Shown: positions 33,450 through 43,300 of the stretch, piece after piece | Layout of the letters: every line of letters begins with the position of its first letter | How positions within the stretch are numbered: position 1 is the stretch's first letter | Source: Mycobacterium sp. GA-1285 | Lineage (GTDB): Bacteria > Actinomycetota > Actinomycetes > Mycobacteriales > Mycobacteriaceae | NCBI RefSeq assembly: GCF_001499905.1 | Contig: NZ_LQIS01000053.1 | Span: forward strand, 143,679-207,678 | Reading direction: 5' to 3' | Length of the DNA stretch: 64,000 nt | Made by a program: the position numbers and the translations under genes | Notes under the pieces: generated by a model | Told to the model about the DNA's origin: nothing | Database searches by the model: none | The model's input: the letters and a program-made list of their open reading frames with translations, nothing else

Positions 33450-34364
33450 ATGGACGTCGAGTTGGAGCGCTGGAAGGCCGCTGGCCGCTATTTCGACTAC
33501 CTGGGCTTCGAGATCTTCTACCGGATCGACGGCCTGCCGTCGGGTGAGGCTCCGACGCTGCTGACCATTCACGGTTACCCGTTCAACTCGTGGGACTGGT
33601 CGCTGATCTGGCCGACACTCACTGAACGGTTCACCGTCATCGCGCCGGACATGATCGGAATGGGCTTCTCGGCGAAGCCGACCGCCTATCGCTACTCGGT
33701 GCACGACCACGCCGACGTCCACGAGGCACTGCTCGAGCATCTGAACATCGAACGGTGTCACGTCTTGGCGCACGATCTCGGGGACTCGGTCGGCCAGGAA
33801 CTCCTGGCCCGCAGCGAATTCCGCGAGCAGTCGTACGGCGCGGTGCAGTACCAGTCGATCACCTGGCTCAACGGTGGACTGTTCAACGAGGCCTATACGC
33901 CACGCACGATGCAGAAGCTGATGTCGGGAACCCCGCTGGGCGACTTGATGAGTCCCCTGCAGGGGCGCAGTTCGCTATCGCGCAAGATGCTCGAGCGGAC
34001 GCTCGACGAGATGTTCGGCCCGAACACAAAGCCGTCACGCGAGCTGATGGAGCGGTTCCACCAAATCCTGGAGTACAACGACGGCAAGCGCGTGCTGCAC
34101 AAGGTCGGTCGATTCCTGGGCGACCGCTACACCCACCGCAACCGATGGGTGCGCGCAATGCGCCGAACGTCAGTGCCGATGCGGCTGATCGACGGGCCCG
34201 TCGACCCGAACTCCGGCGCACACATGGCGCGTCGGTACGCCGAAGTTATCCCCGACGCCGACGTCGTGATGCTCGCCGACGACATCGGCCATTGGCCGCA
34301 ACTCGAGGCTCCGCGAGAAGTGCTGCGGCACTTCCTGGCTCACATCGAGAAGGTGACCACCTAG
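33450..34364 (+). CDS. Alpha/beta hydrolase with Asp nucleophile, epoxide hydrolase/haloalkane dehalogenase type
   Basis: A 304-residue alpha/beta hydrolase: LLTIHGYPFNSWDWSLIW (oxyanion HGxP), nucleophile elbow LAHDLGDSVG where the nucleophile position is Asp rather than Ser, an acid candidate in DGPVDPNSGAHM, and catalytic His in DIGHWPQLEAP. An Asp nucleophile points to epoxide hydrolases, haloacid or haloalkane dehalogenases rather than esterases. Corresponding gene not in this place in M. tuberculosis. It overlaps the tail of the RNase D gene by 4 bp (convergent). Confidence 0.82.
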   Translation: MDVELERWKAAGRYFDYLGFEIFYRIDGLPSGEAPTLLTIHGYPFNSWDWSLIWPTLTERFTVIAPDMIGMGFSAKPTAYRYSVHDHADVHEALLEHLNIERCHVLAHDLGDSVGQELLARSEFREQSYGAVQYQSITWLNGGLFNEAYTPRTMQKLMSGTPLGDLMSPLQGRSSLSRKMLERTLDEMFGPNTKPSRELMERFHQILEYNDGKRVLHKVGRFLGDRYTHRNRWVRAMRRTSVPMRLIDGPVDPNSGAHMARRYAEVIPDADVVMLADDIGHWPQLEAPREVLRHFLAHIEKVTT

Positions 34365-35659
34365 CTCCCGGCCGGCCGCGGATCGGCGAGCTGCGCGTCG
34401 GCTGCTCCCAACGCCTCGGCCAGCAATGGCACCGTCAGCCCGCGCTGCCACGGCCGCGCGCCCACGTCGCGCAGGAACTCCTCGATGACGGTCGCCCTGT
34501 CGTCGACGGGCTGCCAATCCCAGCACAACCGACGCACGGTATCGGGGGAGAGGAGGTTCTCGGTCGGCACCGAAACCCGTTGCGAGAGTTCGGTGAGCGC
34601 GGCGCGCACCGCATCCAGCCGGGCGGCGGCTTCGGGTTTGCGCCTGGCCCACCGGGACGCGGGCGGGGGGCCGTTCGACGTCTCCTGCGATGTGGGCAGG
34701 TCCTTGGTGGTGCGTGCCCGCGCGAGCGCATCCAGCCACACCTTGGCGCTGCGGCGCTGCCGGTTACCGCCGAAGATCGGAAGCGCGGTCAGCTTCTCGA
34801 CGGTGTCGGGGTCGTTGGTGGCGGCGTTGATGATGGCCGAGTCCGGCAGAATCCGGCCCGGCGCGATGTCGCGGCGCTGGGCGATGTGATCGCGGGTGGT
34901 CCAGAGTTCACGCACGGCGGCCAACGCACGCGCGTCGCGAATCTTGTGGATTCCCGACGTGCGTCGCCAGCGGTCCCTCCGGGTCGGTGCCGCCTCGAAT
35001 TTCCTCAAGTGTTCGAATTCCTGTGCAGCCCAATCGGTTTTGCCCTGCTCCTCGAGTTCCGCGGCGATCGCGTCACGCAGTTCGATGAGCACCTCCACGT
35101 CGAGCGCGGCGTAGTTGAGCCATTCGTCGGGCAAGGGCCGCTTTGACCAGTCGGCTGCGCCGTGCCCCTTCATCAGCTGCAGGCCGAGCAGCCGCTGCAC
35201 CATCGCGGCGAGGTTGACCTTGTCGTATCCGGCAAGGCGGCCCGCCAACTCGGTGTCGTACACGCTGACCGGCCGGATGCCGAGCTCGGCCAGACATGGC
35301 AGATCCTGATCGGCGGCGTGCAATACCCACTCGTCGGTGGCCAGCACCTCGGCGACCGGTGCCAGTGCTTCGAGGGGATCGGCGCCGTGACTCACCGGGT
35401 CGATCAGAACGGTGCCGGCGCCGGCACGTCGGATCTGCACGAGGTAGGCGCGGTTGGAGTAGCGGAATCCCGACGCCCGTTCAGCGTCGACTGCGAACGG
35501 CCCGTGGCCGGACGCCAAGAGGTCGGCGGCCTTTCGGATCTCACTGACGCTGGCCGACAACGCGGGAACGCCGTCGCGTGGCACAAGCAACGGCGTCGCC
35601 TCGGGCTCGGCCTCTTCAGCCGTGGCCGCCTCGGAGATGGCCTCGTCGCTATCGGGCAT
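34361..35659 (-). CDS. Ribonuclease D-type 3'-5' exonuclease with HRDC domain (Rv2681-like)
   Basis: A 432-residue DEDD exonuclease. Exo I: FAVDAERASGFRYSN (Asp, Glu). Exo II: LHAADQDLPCL (Asp). Exo III: LNYAALDVEVL (Tyr-x3-Asp). An HRDC domain follows from about residue 230 and a Pro/Arg-rich C-terminal part with a second helical region. It should trim RNA 3' ends. The ATG at 35659 follows a TGCC context. Immediately downstream of the DUF3000 gene on the same strand with a 2-bp gap (35659/35662), so it is probably coupled to it. Confidence 0.9.
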   Translation of the reverse strand: MPDSDEAISEAATAEEAEPEATPLLVPRDGVPALSASVSEIRKAADLLASGHGPFAVDAERASGFRYSNRAYLVQIRRAGAGTVLIDPVSHGADPLEALAPVAEVLATDEWVLHAADQDLPCLAELGIRPVSVYDTELAGRLAGYDKVNLAAMVQRLLGLQLMKGHGAADWSKRPLPDEWLNYAALDVEVLIELRDAIAAELEEQGKTDWAAQEFEHLRKFEAAPTRRDRWRRTSGIHKIRDARALAAVRELWTTRDHIAQRRDIAPGRILPDSAIINAATNDPDTVEKLTALPIFGGNRQRRSAKVWLDALARARTTKDLPTSQETSNGPPPASRWARRKPEAAARLDAVRAALTELSQRVSVPTENLLSPDTVRRLCWDWQPVDDRATVIEEFLRDVGARPWQRGLTVPLLAEALGAADAQLADPRPAGS

Positions 35660-35661
35660 CG

Positions 35662-36252
35662 TCAGGCGCGGGTGCGGGAGCCGAGGTCGGTGACGCCCTG
35701 AGGCGGCAGGCCGGCAGCGTGCTCGAGCACCTCACAGAACGCCTCGACGTGCGGGCCCAGCTCCAGCGTCGTCGCGGTCCATGAGGCACGCAGTTCCAGC
35801 TGATGGGCGCGAGGCGGGCCAGAGATGTCGCCGTAGCGCACCGATGTGGTGGCGGTGACCGTGCCGCCCAGAGCGGTGACGTGCTCGGCCCGCTCCGCAA
35901 GGGCGTCGACGAGCCAACTCCACGCGACCTCCGGGAGCAGCGGGTCGACGGCCTCACTGGAGTCCAGGTCGGCCTGGATGTAGGCGACGAGCCGCATGGT
36001 GCCGTCCCAGGCGTCGGCGCCGTCGGGATCGTGCAGCAGAATGAGGCGGCCGAATGCTTCGCCTTCCGAGCCCTCCGGCGCTGTCGGCACGATCGCCGTC
36101 TCGGGATGGCGGACCTCGGCCCCCAGCGCATAGCTGAACGGCGCCAGCCGCTGGGGCGGGCGGATCGGGCCGAGCTCGATCTCCGGTCGGACGGTGGTGG
36201 CATTCATCGCCGCCACCGCTTCGCGGAACTGAGCCGGTTCGGCGGTGGTCAC
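35662..36252 (-). CDS. DUF3000 family protein (Rv2680-like)
   Basis: A 196-residue protein: FREAVAAMNATTVRPEIELGPIRPPQRLAPFSYALGAEV is the typical start, followed by GRLILLHDPDGADAWDGTMRLVAYIQADLD. This is the actinobacterial DUF3000 family, regularly joined to the RNase D-like gene; function unknown. The GTG at 36252 places the start directly before the conserved region; longer frames run into the hemE upstream region. Confidence 0.87.
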   Translation of the reverse strand: MTTAEPAQFREAVAAMNATTVRPEIELGPIRPPQRLAPFSYALGAEVRHPETAIVPTAPEGSEGEAFGRLILLHDPDGADAWDGTMRLVAYIQADLDSSEAVDPLLPEVAWSWLVDALAERAEHVTALGGTVTATTSVRYGDISGPPRAHQLELRASWTATTLELGPHVEAFCEVLEHAAGLPPQGVTDLGSRTRA

Positions 36253-36372
36253 GACGCTTGACGCTAGCCCATCAGGGCAGGTCTGTGCGCGTGGCGCGCC
36301 GATCTTGTCGGGCAACCAGTCAAGTCGAGGCACGGCAGGAGCCGCCCCGCACCCATGGCAGCATTGAGAGCG

Positions 36373-37437
36373 ATGAACACGCGCCGTGAGCTGCCCGACT
36401 CGCCATATCTGGCCGCCGCCAGCGGCCGAAAACCCGGTCGTGTGCCGGTGTGGTTCATGCGGCAGGCGGGCCGCTCGCTGCCGGAGTACCGCGCGTTGCG
36501 GGCCAAGAACACGATGATGCAGGCCTGCTTCGACGCCGAGCTGATCACCGAGATCACGCTGCAACCGGTCCGCAGGCACGGCGTGGACGCCGCGATCCTG
36601 TTCTCCGACATCGTGGTGCCGTTGCGGGCCTCGGGTATCGACCTGGACATCGTGCCCGATGTCGGTCCGGTGATCGAGAACCCGATCCGCACCGCCGCCG
36701 ACGTCGCCGCCATGAAACCCCTGGAACGCGAGCAGGTCGCCCCGGTGGCCGATGCCGTCGGAATGCTGGTGTCCGAACTCGATGACGTGCCGTTGATCGG
36801 GTTCGCGGGCGCGCCGTTCACGCTGGCCTCCTACCTCGTCGAGGGCGGACCGAGCCGCAACCACGAGCGCACCAAGGCGATGATGCTTTCAGAACCCGAC
36901 ACGTGGCACGCGCTGATGACCGCGCTGACCGATGTGACGATCGCGTTCCTGCAGGTCCAGGTGGACGCGGGCGTCGACGCGATCCAGGTGTTCGACTCGT
37001 GGGCCGGAACGCTGTCGCTGGCCGATTACCGCAGCTTCGTGCTGCCCCACAGCACGCGGGTGTTCGCCACGCTGGCCGCTGCCGGTGTGCCGATGACGCA
37101 CTTTGGCGTTGGTACCGCCGAACTGCTGGGCGCCATGTCGCAGGCGGCGTCCGGGCACGGTGCCCCGGCCGTCGTGGGGGTCGACTGGCGCACGTCATTG
37201 TCCGACGCCGCCGCCCGGGTGGTCCCGGGGACGGCGTTGCAGGGCAACCTGGACCCGGTGGTGTTGCTGGCGGGTAGGCCGGTGGCCGAACGCGCGGCGC
37301 GTGCGGTCGTCGACGACGGCAGGCGGGCGGTCGACGCCGGAGCCGCCGGCCATGTGTTGAACCTCGGGCATGGCGTGCTTCCCGCGACCGATCCGGAGAT
37401 CATCACCGAAGTGGTGGCGTTGGTGCATTCGCTGTGA
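36373..37437 (+). CDS. hemE: Uroporphyrinogen decarboxylase HemE
   Basis: A 354-residue HemE: the start motif PVWFMRQAGRSLPEYR with the active-site Arg residues, the Asp of AILFSDIVVP, and GHGVLPATDPE near the C-terminus. It decarboxylates uroporphyrinogen III to coproporphyrinogen III, the branch into the coproporphyrin-dependent haem pathway. ATG 36373 fits the family; an ATG six codons upstream is possible. Stop overlaps the hemY GTG by 4 bp. Corresponds to Rv2678c; the M. tuberculosis neighbour echA15 is absent here. Confidence 0.97.
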   Translation: MNTRRELPDSPYLAAASGRKPGRVPVWFMRQAGRSLPEYRALRAKNTMMQACFDAELITEITLQPVRRHGVDAAILFSDIVVPLRASGIDLDIVPDVGPVIENPIRTAADVAAMKPLEREQVAPVADAVGMLVSELDDVPLIGFAGAPFTLASYLVEGGPSRNHERTKAMMLSEPDTWHALMTALTDVTIAFLQVQVDAGVDAIQVFDSWAGTLSLADYRSFVLPHSTRVFATLAAAGVPMTHFGVGTAELLGAMSQAASGHGAPAVVGVDWRTSLSDAAARVVPGTALQGNLDPVVLLAGRPVAERAARAVVDDGRRAVDAGAAGHVLNLGHGVLPATDPEIITEVVALVHSL

Positions 37438-38789
37438 GCGTGTCGTATTGCGTTGTCGGCGGGGGCATTTCGGGTCTCGTCGCCGCGTATCGGTTGCGTG
37501 TCGCGGCGGGTCCGGACGCGTCGATCACGGTGTTCGATCCCGCCGACCGGTTGGGCGGCGTGCTGCGCACCGAGCGGGTCGGCGGCCAACCGATGGATGT
37601 CGGCGCGGAGGCGTTCGTCGCGCGACGACCCGAGGTTCCCGCGTTGCTGGCCGAGCTGGGCCTGGCGAACCGTCAAATCGGCACGACCGGCGCCCGCCCG
37701 CTGATCTACAGCCAGGCCAGGTTGCATCCGCTGCCGCCAGGCACGCTGCAGGGGATACCGGCGCAGCCGTCGGTGCTGGCCGGGCTGGTGGACGACGCGA
37801 CGATCGCCTGGATGCACGGTGAACGCAATCGGCCGTTCTCCTGGCGTCCCGGTGCCGACCCGTCCGTGGCCGAGCTGGTCGGGGGCCGGTTCGGTGAGCA
37901 GGTGGTCACCCGCTCGGTCGAGCCCCTGCTCGCCGGCGTCTATGCGGGTAATGCGGCGACGATCGGTGTTCGTTCGGCGGTTCCGACGCTGGCTGTGGTC
38001 CTGGACCGCGGCGCCCGTAGCCTCACCGACGCCGTCCGCGAAGCCGTGCAGCCACCGCTCACCGGGTCGGTCTTCGGCGCGGTCGACGGCGGCTACCGGG
38101 TGCTGATCGACGAGCTCGTGCGCCACGCCGGGGTGCAGTGGCGGCAGGTCACGGTCGAAGCAGTGCACCGCGACGCGCGGGGCTGGGACCTGGTCGACGA
38201 CGAGGGCGCCCGCCACCACGCCGACGCGGTGGTTCTCGCCGTGCCGGCGCCTCGCTTGGCGCGGCTCGTCGCGCAGGTGGCTCCCCGAAGCGCCGCCGCG
38301 GCTCGACGCATCCCGGTGGCGTCGACCGCGCTGGTGGCGCTGGCGTTGCCGGGCGGTACGCCGTTACCGCAGCAGTCCGGTGTGCTGGTGGCCGGCGGAG
38401 AACGCCTGCGGTCGAAAGCGGTCACGCTGACGTCGCGCAAGTGGGGGCCGCGCGGCAGCGTCGAGTTGGTCCGGTTGTCGTTCGGCCGGTTCGGCGACAA
38501 TCTGGCCCGCAGCGTGGGCGACGAGGAGCTGCTCACCTGGGCGGCCGAGGACCTCGCCACGCTGTTCGGTGTCAGGACCGAGCCGGTCGACTACCACGTG
38601 CAGCGGTGGATCGACGCGATGCCGCAATACGGCCCGGGCCACGGCGAGCTGGTCGCCGAATTGCGGGCGGGCTTGCCGCCGACGCTCGCGGTCGCGGGCG
38701 GATTCCTCGACGGGATCGGGGTGCCGGCGTGCGTGTCGGCGGCGACCAGGGCGGTGGCGTCGCTGGTCACGACACGCGTGGCACGATAG
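37434..38789 (+). CDS. hemY: Coproporphyrinogen III oxidase (HemY/CgoX, protoporphyrinogen-oxidase family)
   Basis: A 451-residue FAD amine-oxidase-fold enzyme: N-terminal FAD motif CVVGGGISGLVAAYRL, then RLGGVLRTERVGG, and the C-terminal FAD closing motif LAVAGGFLDGIGVPACV. In actinobacteria this protein oxidises coproporphyrinogen III to coproporphyrin III. The GTG at 37434 overlaps hemE's stop (GTGA), and chdC follows after 4 bp, so hemE-hemY-chdC is an operon. Confidence 0.94.
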   Translation: MSVSYCVVGGGISGLVAAYRLRVAAGPDASITVFDPADRLGGVLRTERVGGQPMDVGAEAFVARRPEVPALLAELGLANRQIGTTGARPLIYSQARLHPLPPGTLQGIPAQPSVLAGLVDDATIAWMHGERNRPFSWRPGADPSVAELVGGRFGEQVVTRSVEPLLAGVYAGNAATIGVRSAVPTLAVVLDRGARSLTDAVREAVQPPLTGSVFGAVDGGYRVLIDELVRHAGVQWRQVTVEAVHRDARGWDLVDDEGARHHADAVVLAVPAPRLARLVAQVAPRSAAAARRIPVASTALVALALPGGTPLPQQSGVLVAGGERLRSKAVTLTSRKWGPRGSVELVRLSFGRFGDNLARSVGDEELLTWAAEDLATLFGVRTEPVDYHVQRWIDAMPQYGPGHGELVAELRAGLPPTLAVAGGFLDGIGVPACVSAATRAVASLVTTRVAR

Positions 38790-38793
38790 GGCT

Positions 38794-39489
38794 ATGGCCA
38801 AACTCGACTTCGACGCGCTCAACTCCGCCATCCGGTACCTGATGTTCTCGGTATTCGCCGTGCGGCCGGGGGAGCTGGGTGAGGAGCGGGCAGCGGTCGT
38901 GGACGAGACCGCGACGTTCCTCAAGCAGCAGGAGGAGCGCGGCGTCGTGGTGCGGGGCCTCTACGACATCGCGGGCATGCGCGCCGACGCCGATTTCATG
39001 ATCTGGACGCACGCCGACCACGTCGAGGCCCTGCAGGCCACCTACGCCGACTTCCGTCGCACCACCGCCCTGGGTCGGGCCAGCAATCCGGTGTGGAGCA
39101 ATGTCGCGCTGCATCGCCCGGCGGAGTTCAACAAGAGCCACATCCCGGCGTTCCTGGCGGGCGAGGAGCCCGGCAACTACATCTGCGTGTACCCGTTCGT
39201 CCGGTCGCTGGACTGGTATCTGCTGCCCGACGAGGAGCGCCGCCGCATGCTCTCCGAACACGGTATGGCGGCGCGCGGCTACAAGGACGTCCGGGCCAAC
39301 ACGGTCCCGGCGTTCGCGCTGGGCGACTACGAGTGGATTCTGGCTTTCGAGGCGCCGGAACTGTACCGCATCGTCGACCTGATGCGGGATCTGCGCGCCA
39401 CCGATGCGCGTCGTCATGTCCGCGAGGAGACGCCGTTCTTCACCGGACCGCGGATCAGCGCGGAGCAGTTGATCGATCGCCTCCCGTAA
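38794..39489 (+). CDS. chdC: Coproheme decarboxylase ChdC (HemQ)
   Basis: A 231-residue chlorite-dismutase-fold protein, normal for HemQ. The catalytic region is YPFVRSLDWYLLP (Tyr and Arg in the place of the firmicute Tyr/Lys), and the proximal His is in MLSEHGMAARGY. It makes haem b from coproheme using peroxide, completing the coproporphyrin-dependent pathway with HemE and HemY. The ATG at 38794 is 4 bp after the hemY stop. Confidence 0.95.
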   Translation: MAKLDFDALNSAIRYLMFSVFAVRPGELGEERAAVVDETATFLKQQEERGVVVRGLYDIAGMRADADFMIWTHADHVEALQATYADFRRTTALGRASNPVWSNVALHRPAEFNKSHIPAFLAGEEPGNYICVYPFVRSLDWYLLPDEERRRMLSEHGMAARGYKDVRANTVPAFALGDYEWILAFEAPELYRIVDLMRDLRATDARRHVREETPFFTGPRISAEQLIDRLP

Positions 39490-39516
39490 CCGGCCCCGCT
39501 CGGTCATCATGGTCCG

Positions 39517-39828
39517 ATGAGGACGAAGGTGCTGCTTGGCGCGGCGATGTCGATCGGGGCGCTCGCGGCGGCGCCGACGGGTTTCGCGCAGGCCCCGGAC
39601 AGCGAGAAGTGTGCGCCGCGGTTCGGTCAGGTCATCGACATCACGGCCGGCGACATCGACTGCATCACCGCATCGGACTACGCGGTGCAATACGACCTGA
39701 ACGGCGACAAGTACCAGGTCATCGGCCCGTTCACCTGTTACTCGGGTAACGCGATGACGGCGCCGCTGCTCTTCCAGTGCGTTGCCGACACCGAAGACCG
39801 CGCCGAGTTCGCTGTCTACCCGGCGTAG
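39517..39828 (+). CDS. Small secreted protein of unknown function
   Basis: A 103-residue protein with a clear signal peptide (residues 1-24, cleavage after GFA) and a mature part of about 79 residues with four Cys (EKCAPRF, IDCITA, FTCYSG, FQCVAD) that can form two disulfides. I do not recognise the family. It lies 27 bp after chdC on the same strand and may be cotranscribed. It stands where M. tuberculosis has the methyltransferase Rv2675c. Confidence 0.72.
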   Translation: MRTKVLLGAAMSIGALAAAPTGFAQAPDSEKCAPRFGQVIDITAGDIDCITASDYAVQYDLNGDKYQVIGPFTCYSGNAMTAPLLFQCVADTEDRAEFAVYPA

Positions 39829-39852
39829 CTCTTGCGCCTGCGGTCTGCGCGC

Positions 39853-39909
39853 CGAAATGGCATTCCAGCAGAACTTTTTCGAGTGAAGCCCTGCTGGAAT
39901 GCAATTTCG
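39853..39909. terminator. Long inverted repeat between convergent genes
   Basis: Nineteen-bp arms (39853-39871 CGAAATGGCATTCCAGCAG and 39891-39909) pair with one mismatch around a 19-nt loop containing TTTTT. It lies between the secreted-protein gene and the end of msrB, so it can terminate both directions. The arm length is long for a simple terminator. Confidence 0.65.
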
Positions 39910-39911
39910 CG

Positions 39912-40325
39912 TCAGGAGGTTGGCTTCAGCCGCAGCGAGATCGAGTTGATGCAGTAGCGCTGGTCGGTCGGAGTGGGGTAGCCCTCGCCCTCGAACACGT
40001 GGCCGAGGTGGCTGTGGCAGTTGGCGCAGAGCACCTCGACGCGGTGCATCCCGAGCGAGTCGTCGGGCCGCAGGATCACCGCGTCGGAGTCGGCCGGATC
40101 GAAGAACGACGGCCAGCCGCAATGGGATTCGAACTTCTCGCTGCTCCGGAACAGTTCGGCCCCGCAGGCGCGGCACTCGTAGATGCCCTCGGTCTTCGTG
40201 TCAGTGTACTCGCCGGTGAAGGGACGCTCGGTGCCTGCCTCGCGCAGGACGTGGAACTCCTCGGGGGTCAGCTTCTGGCGCCACTCGTCATCGGTCAGCT
40301 GCAGTTTGGGAGCCGGTGTGGTCAT
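39912..40325 (-). CDS. msrB: Peptide-methionine (R)-S-oxide reductase MsrB
   Basis: A 137-residue MsrB. Zinc Cys pairs are in ECRACGAELF and LCANCHSHLGHVF. The catalytic Cys is in QRYCINSISLRL near the C-terminus, and CGWPSFFDP is the substrate-site motif. It repairs methionine-R-sulfoxide in proteins. Its ATG (40325) overlaps the stop of the 3286-residue cyclase gene (ATGA), so msrB is translationally coupled to it. Corresponds to Rv2674. Confidence 0.95.
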   Translation of the reverse strand: MTTPAPKLQLTDDEWRQKLTPEEFHVLREAGTERPFTGEYTDTKTEGIYECRACGAELFRSSEKFESHCGWPSFFDPADSDAVILRPDDSLGMHRVEVLCANCHSHLGHVFEGEGYPTPTDQRYCINSISLRLKPTS

Positions 40326-43300
40326 GTCTCCACGCTACTAGTGCCGGCACGACGAGCCAGCTCCTCTGCATACGCAAAGGCGACGACCTCGTCATCCACA
40401 TCGAATTCGCACAGATGCGTAGTAAGCCCGTCGCGGATCTCGCCCACAATGATGCGGGTCCACTCGTATCGCTCGCCGTCGTGTCCCGTGGCGTCACGCT
40501 CGTGGCGACTCACCGCGACCGTCGGTGAAATCCAGTACTCCGCCGAATGCCATGAACGCATCGAGGCAACCAGTGCGCAGAGATCCTCGTAGCTGGCACG
40601 CAGATCGGCGACCGAGCGGTCGGGGAAGCCGGATCGCGCGCGGCTGACGGCGTGCATATCCGGGTGGGACATCTCTCCGAAGACGGTGTCCCATTCGCGT
40701 CGGTTGATGGCCATCAGGTACTCGGCGATGTGGGCTGCGCCCTCAGCGACCGCGGCTCCTTCGCCGGCGCAGTACCGGCGCGTGAGTTCAAGGTAGGCGC
40801 CCTCGAAATCGTCCTCATCGAAGCGGCCGTGATACACGATACGACCGACGTCGTCGACCTCGTGAACCATCAGATAGCGGACCTCGAAACCCTCCTCATT
40901 CGACCAATGCAACAGGCCGAGATTCAAAGATTCGCCGCGCACCGCCAGGGTGCGGCACTCGAATGACGAGTAATCCTCGAGGAGTCGCTCAAGCGCGGCA
41001 CGTGGCTCCCCGAGGGAATTTCCGCTCAGGCGCCGGTGATCATCGTAGAAAAACGGGTCCGCGAAAAGTGTGACAGCGGCGTCGATCTCCCGCGCTTGCA
41101 GTGCCCGCCAGAGGCGGTCTGAGGTCCTGGCGGCGCGATTCGTCTCGTCCAGCCGACTGGCTGTCGCACGAACCACCTCCTCTGCGTAGGCGAAGGCCGC
41201 CTCCTCGTCTTCGACCTCGAACATGCAAGCGGCCGCAATCCGCCCATCGCGGATCACGAAGACTTCGAGGTCGCTCCATGCATAGCGCTCACCGTCTCGT
41301 CCGATGGCATCGCGCTCATTTCGGCCGACGGCACAGGTGGGGGACAGCCAGCGAACCGCCGAATTCCACGTCCGCGCCGACTCGACCATCGTCATCAGCT
41401 GCTCGACACCCTTCCGAAACTCTGCTGCTGAACGATCAGTGAGGGCGGAGCGCGATCGGTTCTCGACGTGGAAGTCGGGCGTGATGAGTTCGCTGAACAA
41501 GCGATCGAGGTCGCCCTGGCTAACTGTGATCGCGAATTCTGTTGTCACGCGACCCGCACCGGCGAATGCCGAGCCCTCGCCAGCGTAATACCGTCGCTCA
41601 AGTTCGCGGTAGGCGCCTTCGAATTCGTCCTCGCCGAAGCGACCGTAGTAAACGATGCGCCCGTCGCCGTCGACTTCGAGAACATGCAGATAGCGAGTTT
41701 CGTAGCCGGCATCGTTGGACCAACGAGTGCGCGAAAGCTGCAGTGAGTCGCCGCGCACCGCCAAGGTATTTCCCTCAAAGTTCGTGTATTGCTGAAGGAT
41801 TCGCTCGCATGCCGCGCGGACGCTGTCGGGCGGATCGCCTCCGATCGCCCATTGATCGTCGTAGATGTAGTCCTCAGTGAATAGACGTGCGGCGCACTCG
41901 GCGTCGCCCGCGCGCAATGCCTCTCCCAACGCGTAGCGCGTTCGGCTGGCAAGGTTCTCGACCGGTAGCCGGCTCGCGGCGGCGCGCACCATCTCCTCCG
42001 CGTAGGCGAATGCCCCGTCCTCGTCGTTGACATCGAATCGACAGTCAAGCGCGGCGCGCCCATCGCGGATCTCACAGACGTCGATGCTGGACCAGGTATA
42101 TAGCTCGCCGTCCTTGCCGACGGCTTGCCTTTCATTTCGAGCGACGACGCAGTTTGACGACAGCCAACACTCGGCGACGTCCCATTGTCGAACCGAGGCC
42201 ATCATCGACCTCAATTCCTTGAGGCTCGCTCGGAGTTCGGTCGCGGAGCGGTTCGGAAACGCTGTGCTAGAACGATTTTCGACACGGAAGTCGCGGGAGG
42301 TGAGTTCTCCGAACGCTCGGTCGAAATCACCGGCGTTCAGCGCAATTACCCACTCGGCGGCGAGTGTCACTGACTGGGCGACAGCTGCGCCTTCACCCTG
42401 GCAATAGCGGCGGGTGAGCTCCCGGTAGGCGCCCTCAAAGTCGTCTTCGTCGAAGCGACCGTGATACAGAATCCGTCCGGCGTCATCGACCTCGTGAACG
42501 GTCAGGTAGCGAACCTCGAAACCGTCGTCGTTCGACCACCGGGTCCAGCCGAGGTGGAGTCGCTCGCCGCGTACCGCGAGCGTGCGTGTCTCAAAGGATG
42601 TGTAATCCTCGAGGATGCGTGCGAGTGCAGTGCGCGTATCTCCGACCGGGTTTCCGTGTAGGCGGCGATGATCGCCGTAGGCAAATGACTCGGCGGCGAG
42701 CTGTGCAGCGGCATCGGTGTTCCTCGATTGCAACAGCCGCCAGAGGTTTTCGACGGTTCGGGTCGCCAGATTGCTCACTGTGAGCCTGCTGTTCGCTGTT
42801 CGCACTAGCTCCTCGGCGTACGCGAATGCAGCGTCCTCGTCGTCGGGTTCGAAAATGCACATCGACGCCATTCGCCCGTCGTGGACTTCGAAGACCATCA
42901 AACGCGTCCACGAGTAGCGCTCACCGTCGTGTCCGATCGCCTCGCGCTCGTGACACCCGACGCATACATTCGCTGAGAGCCAATGCGTTGCCGAATGCCA
43001 TTGCCGCACCGACGTAACCAATGCATCGAGGTCTTCGACGGTGGCACGTAGCTCCGTGCCCGAGCGATCAGGGAAGATCGATCGTGAGTGGTTCTGGACG
43101 TGCAGATCGTCGACACTGAGCTCGCCGAAGAGGCGGTCCAGATCGCGGGTGTTGAGGGCCGTCGCGTACTCGATGGTTACGGCCCCCGCCTCGGCGAACG
43201 CGGCGCCCTCGCCCGCAAAGTAGCGGGTCTCGAGCTCGCGGTACGCCATGACGAAATCGTCTTCGTCGTATACAGCATGGGAGGTGATGCGCCCGTCTGC

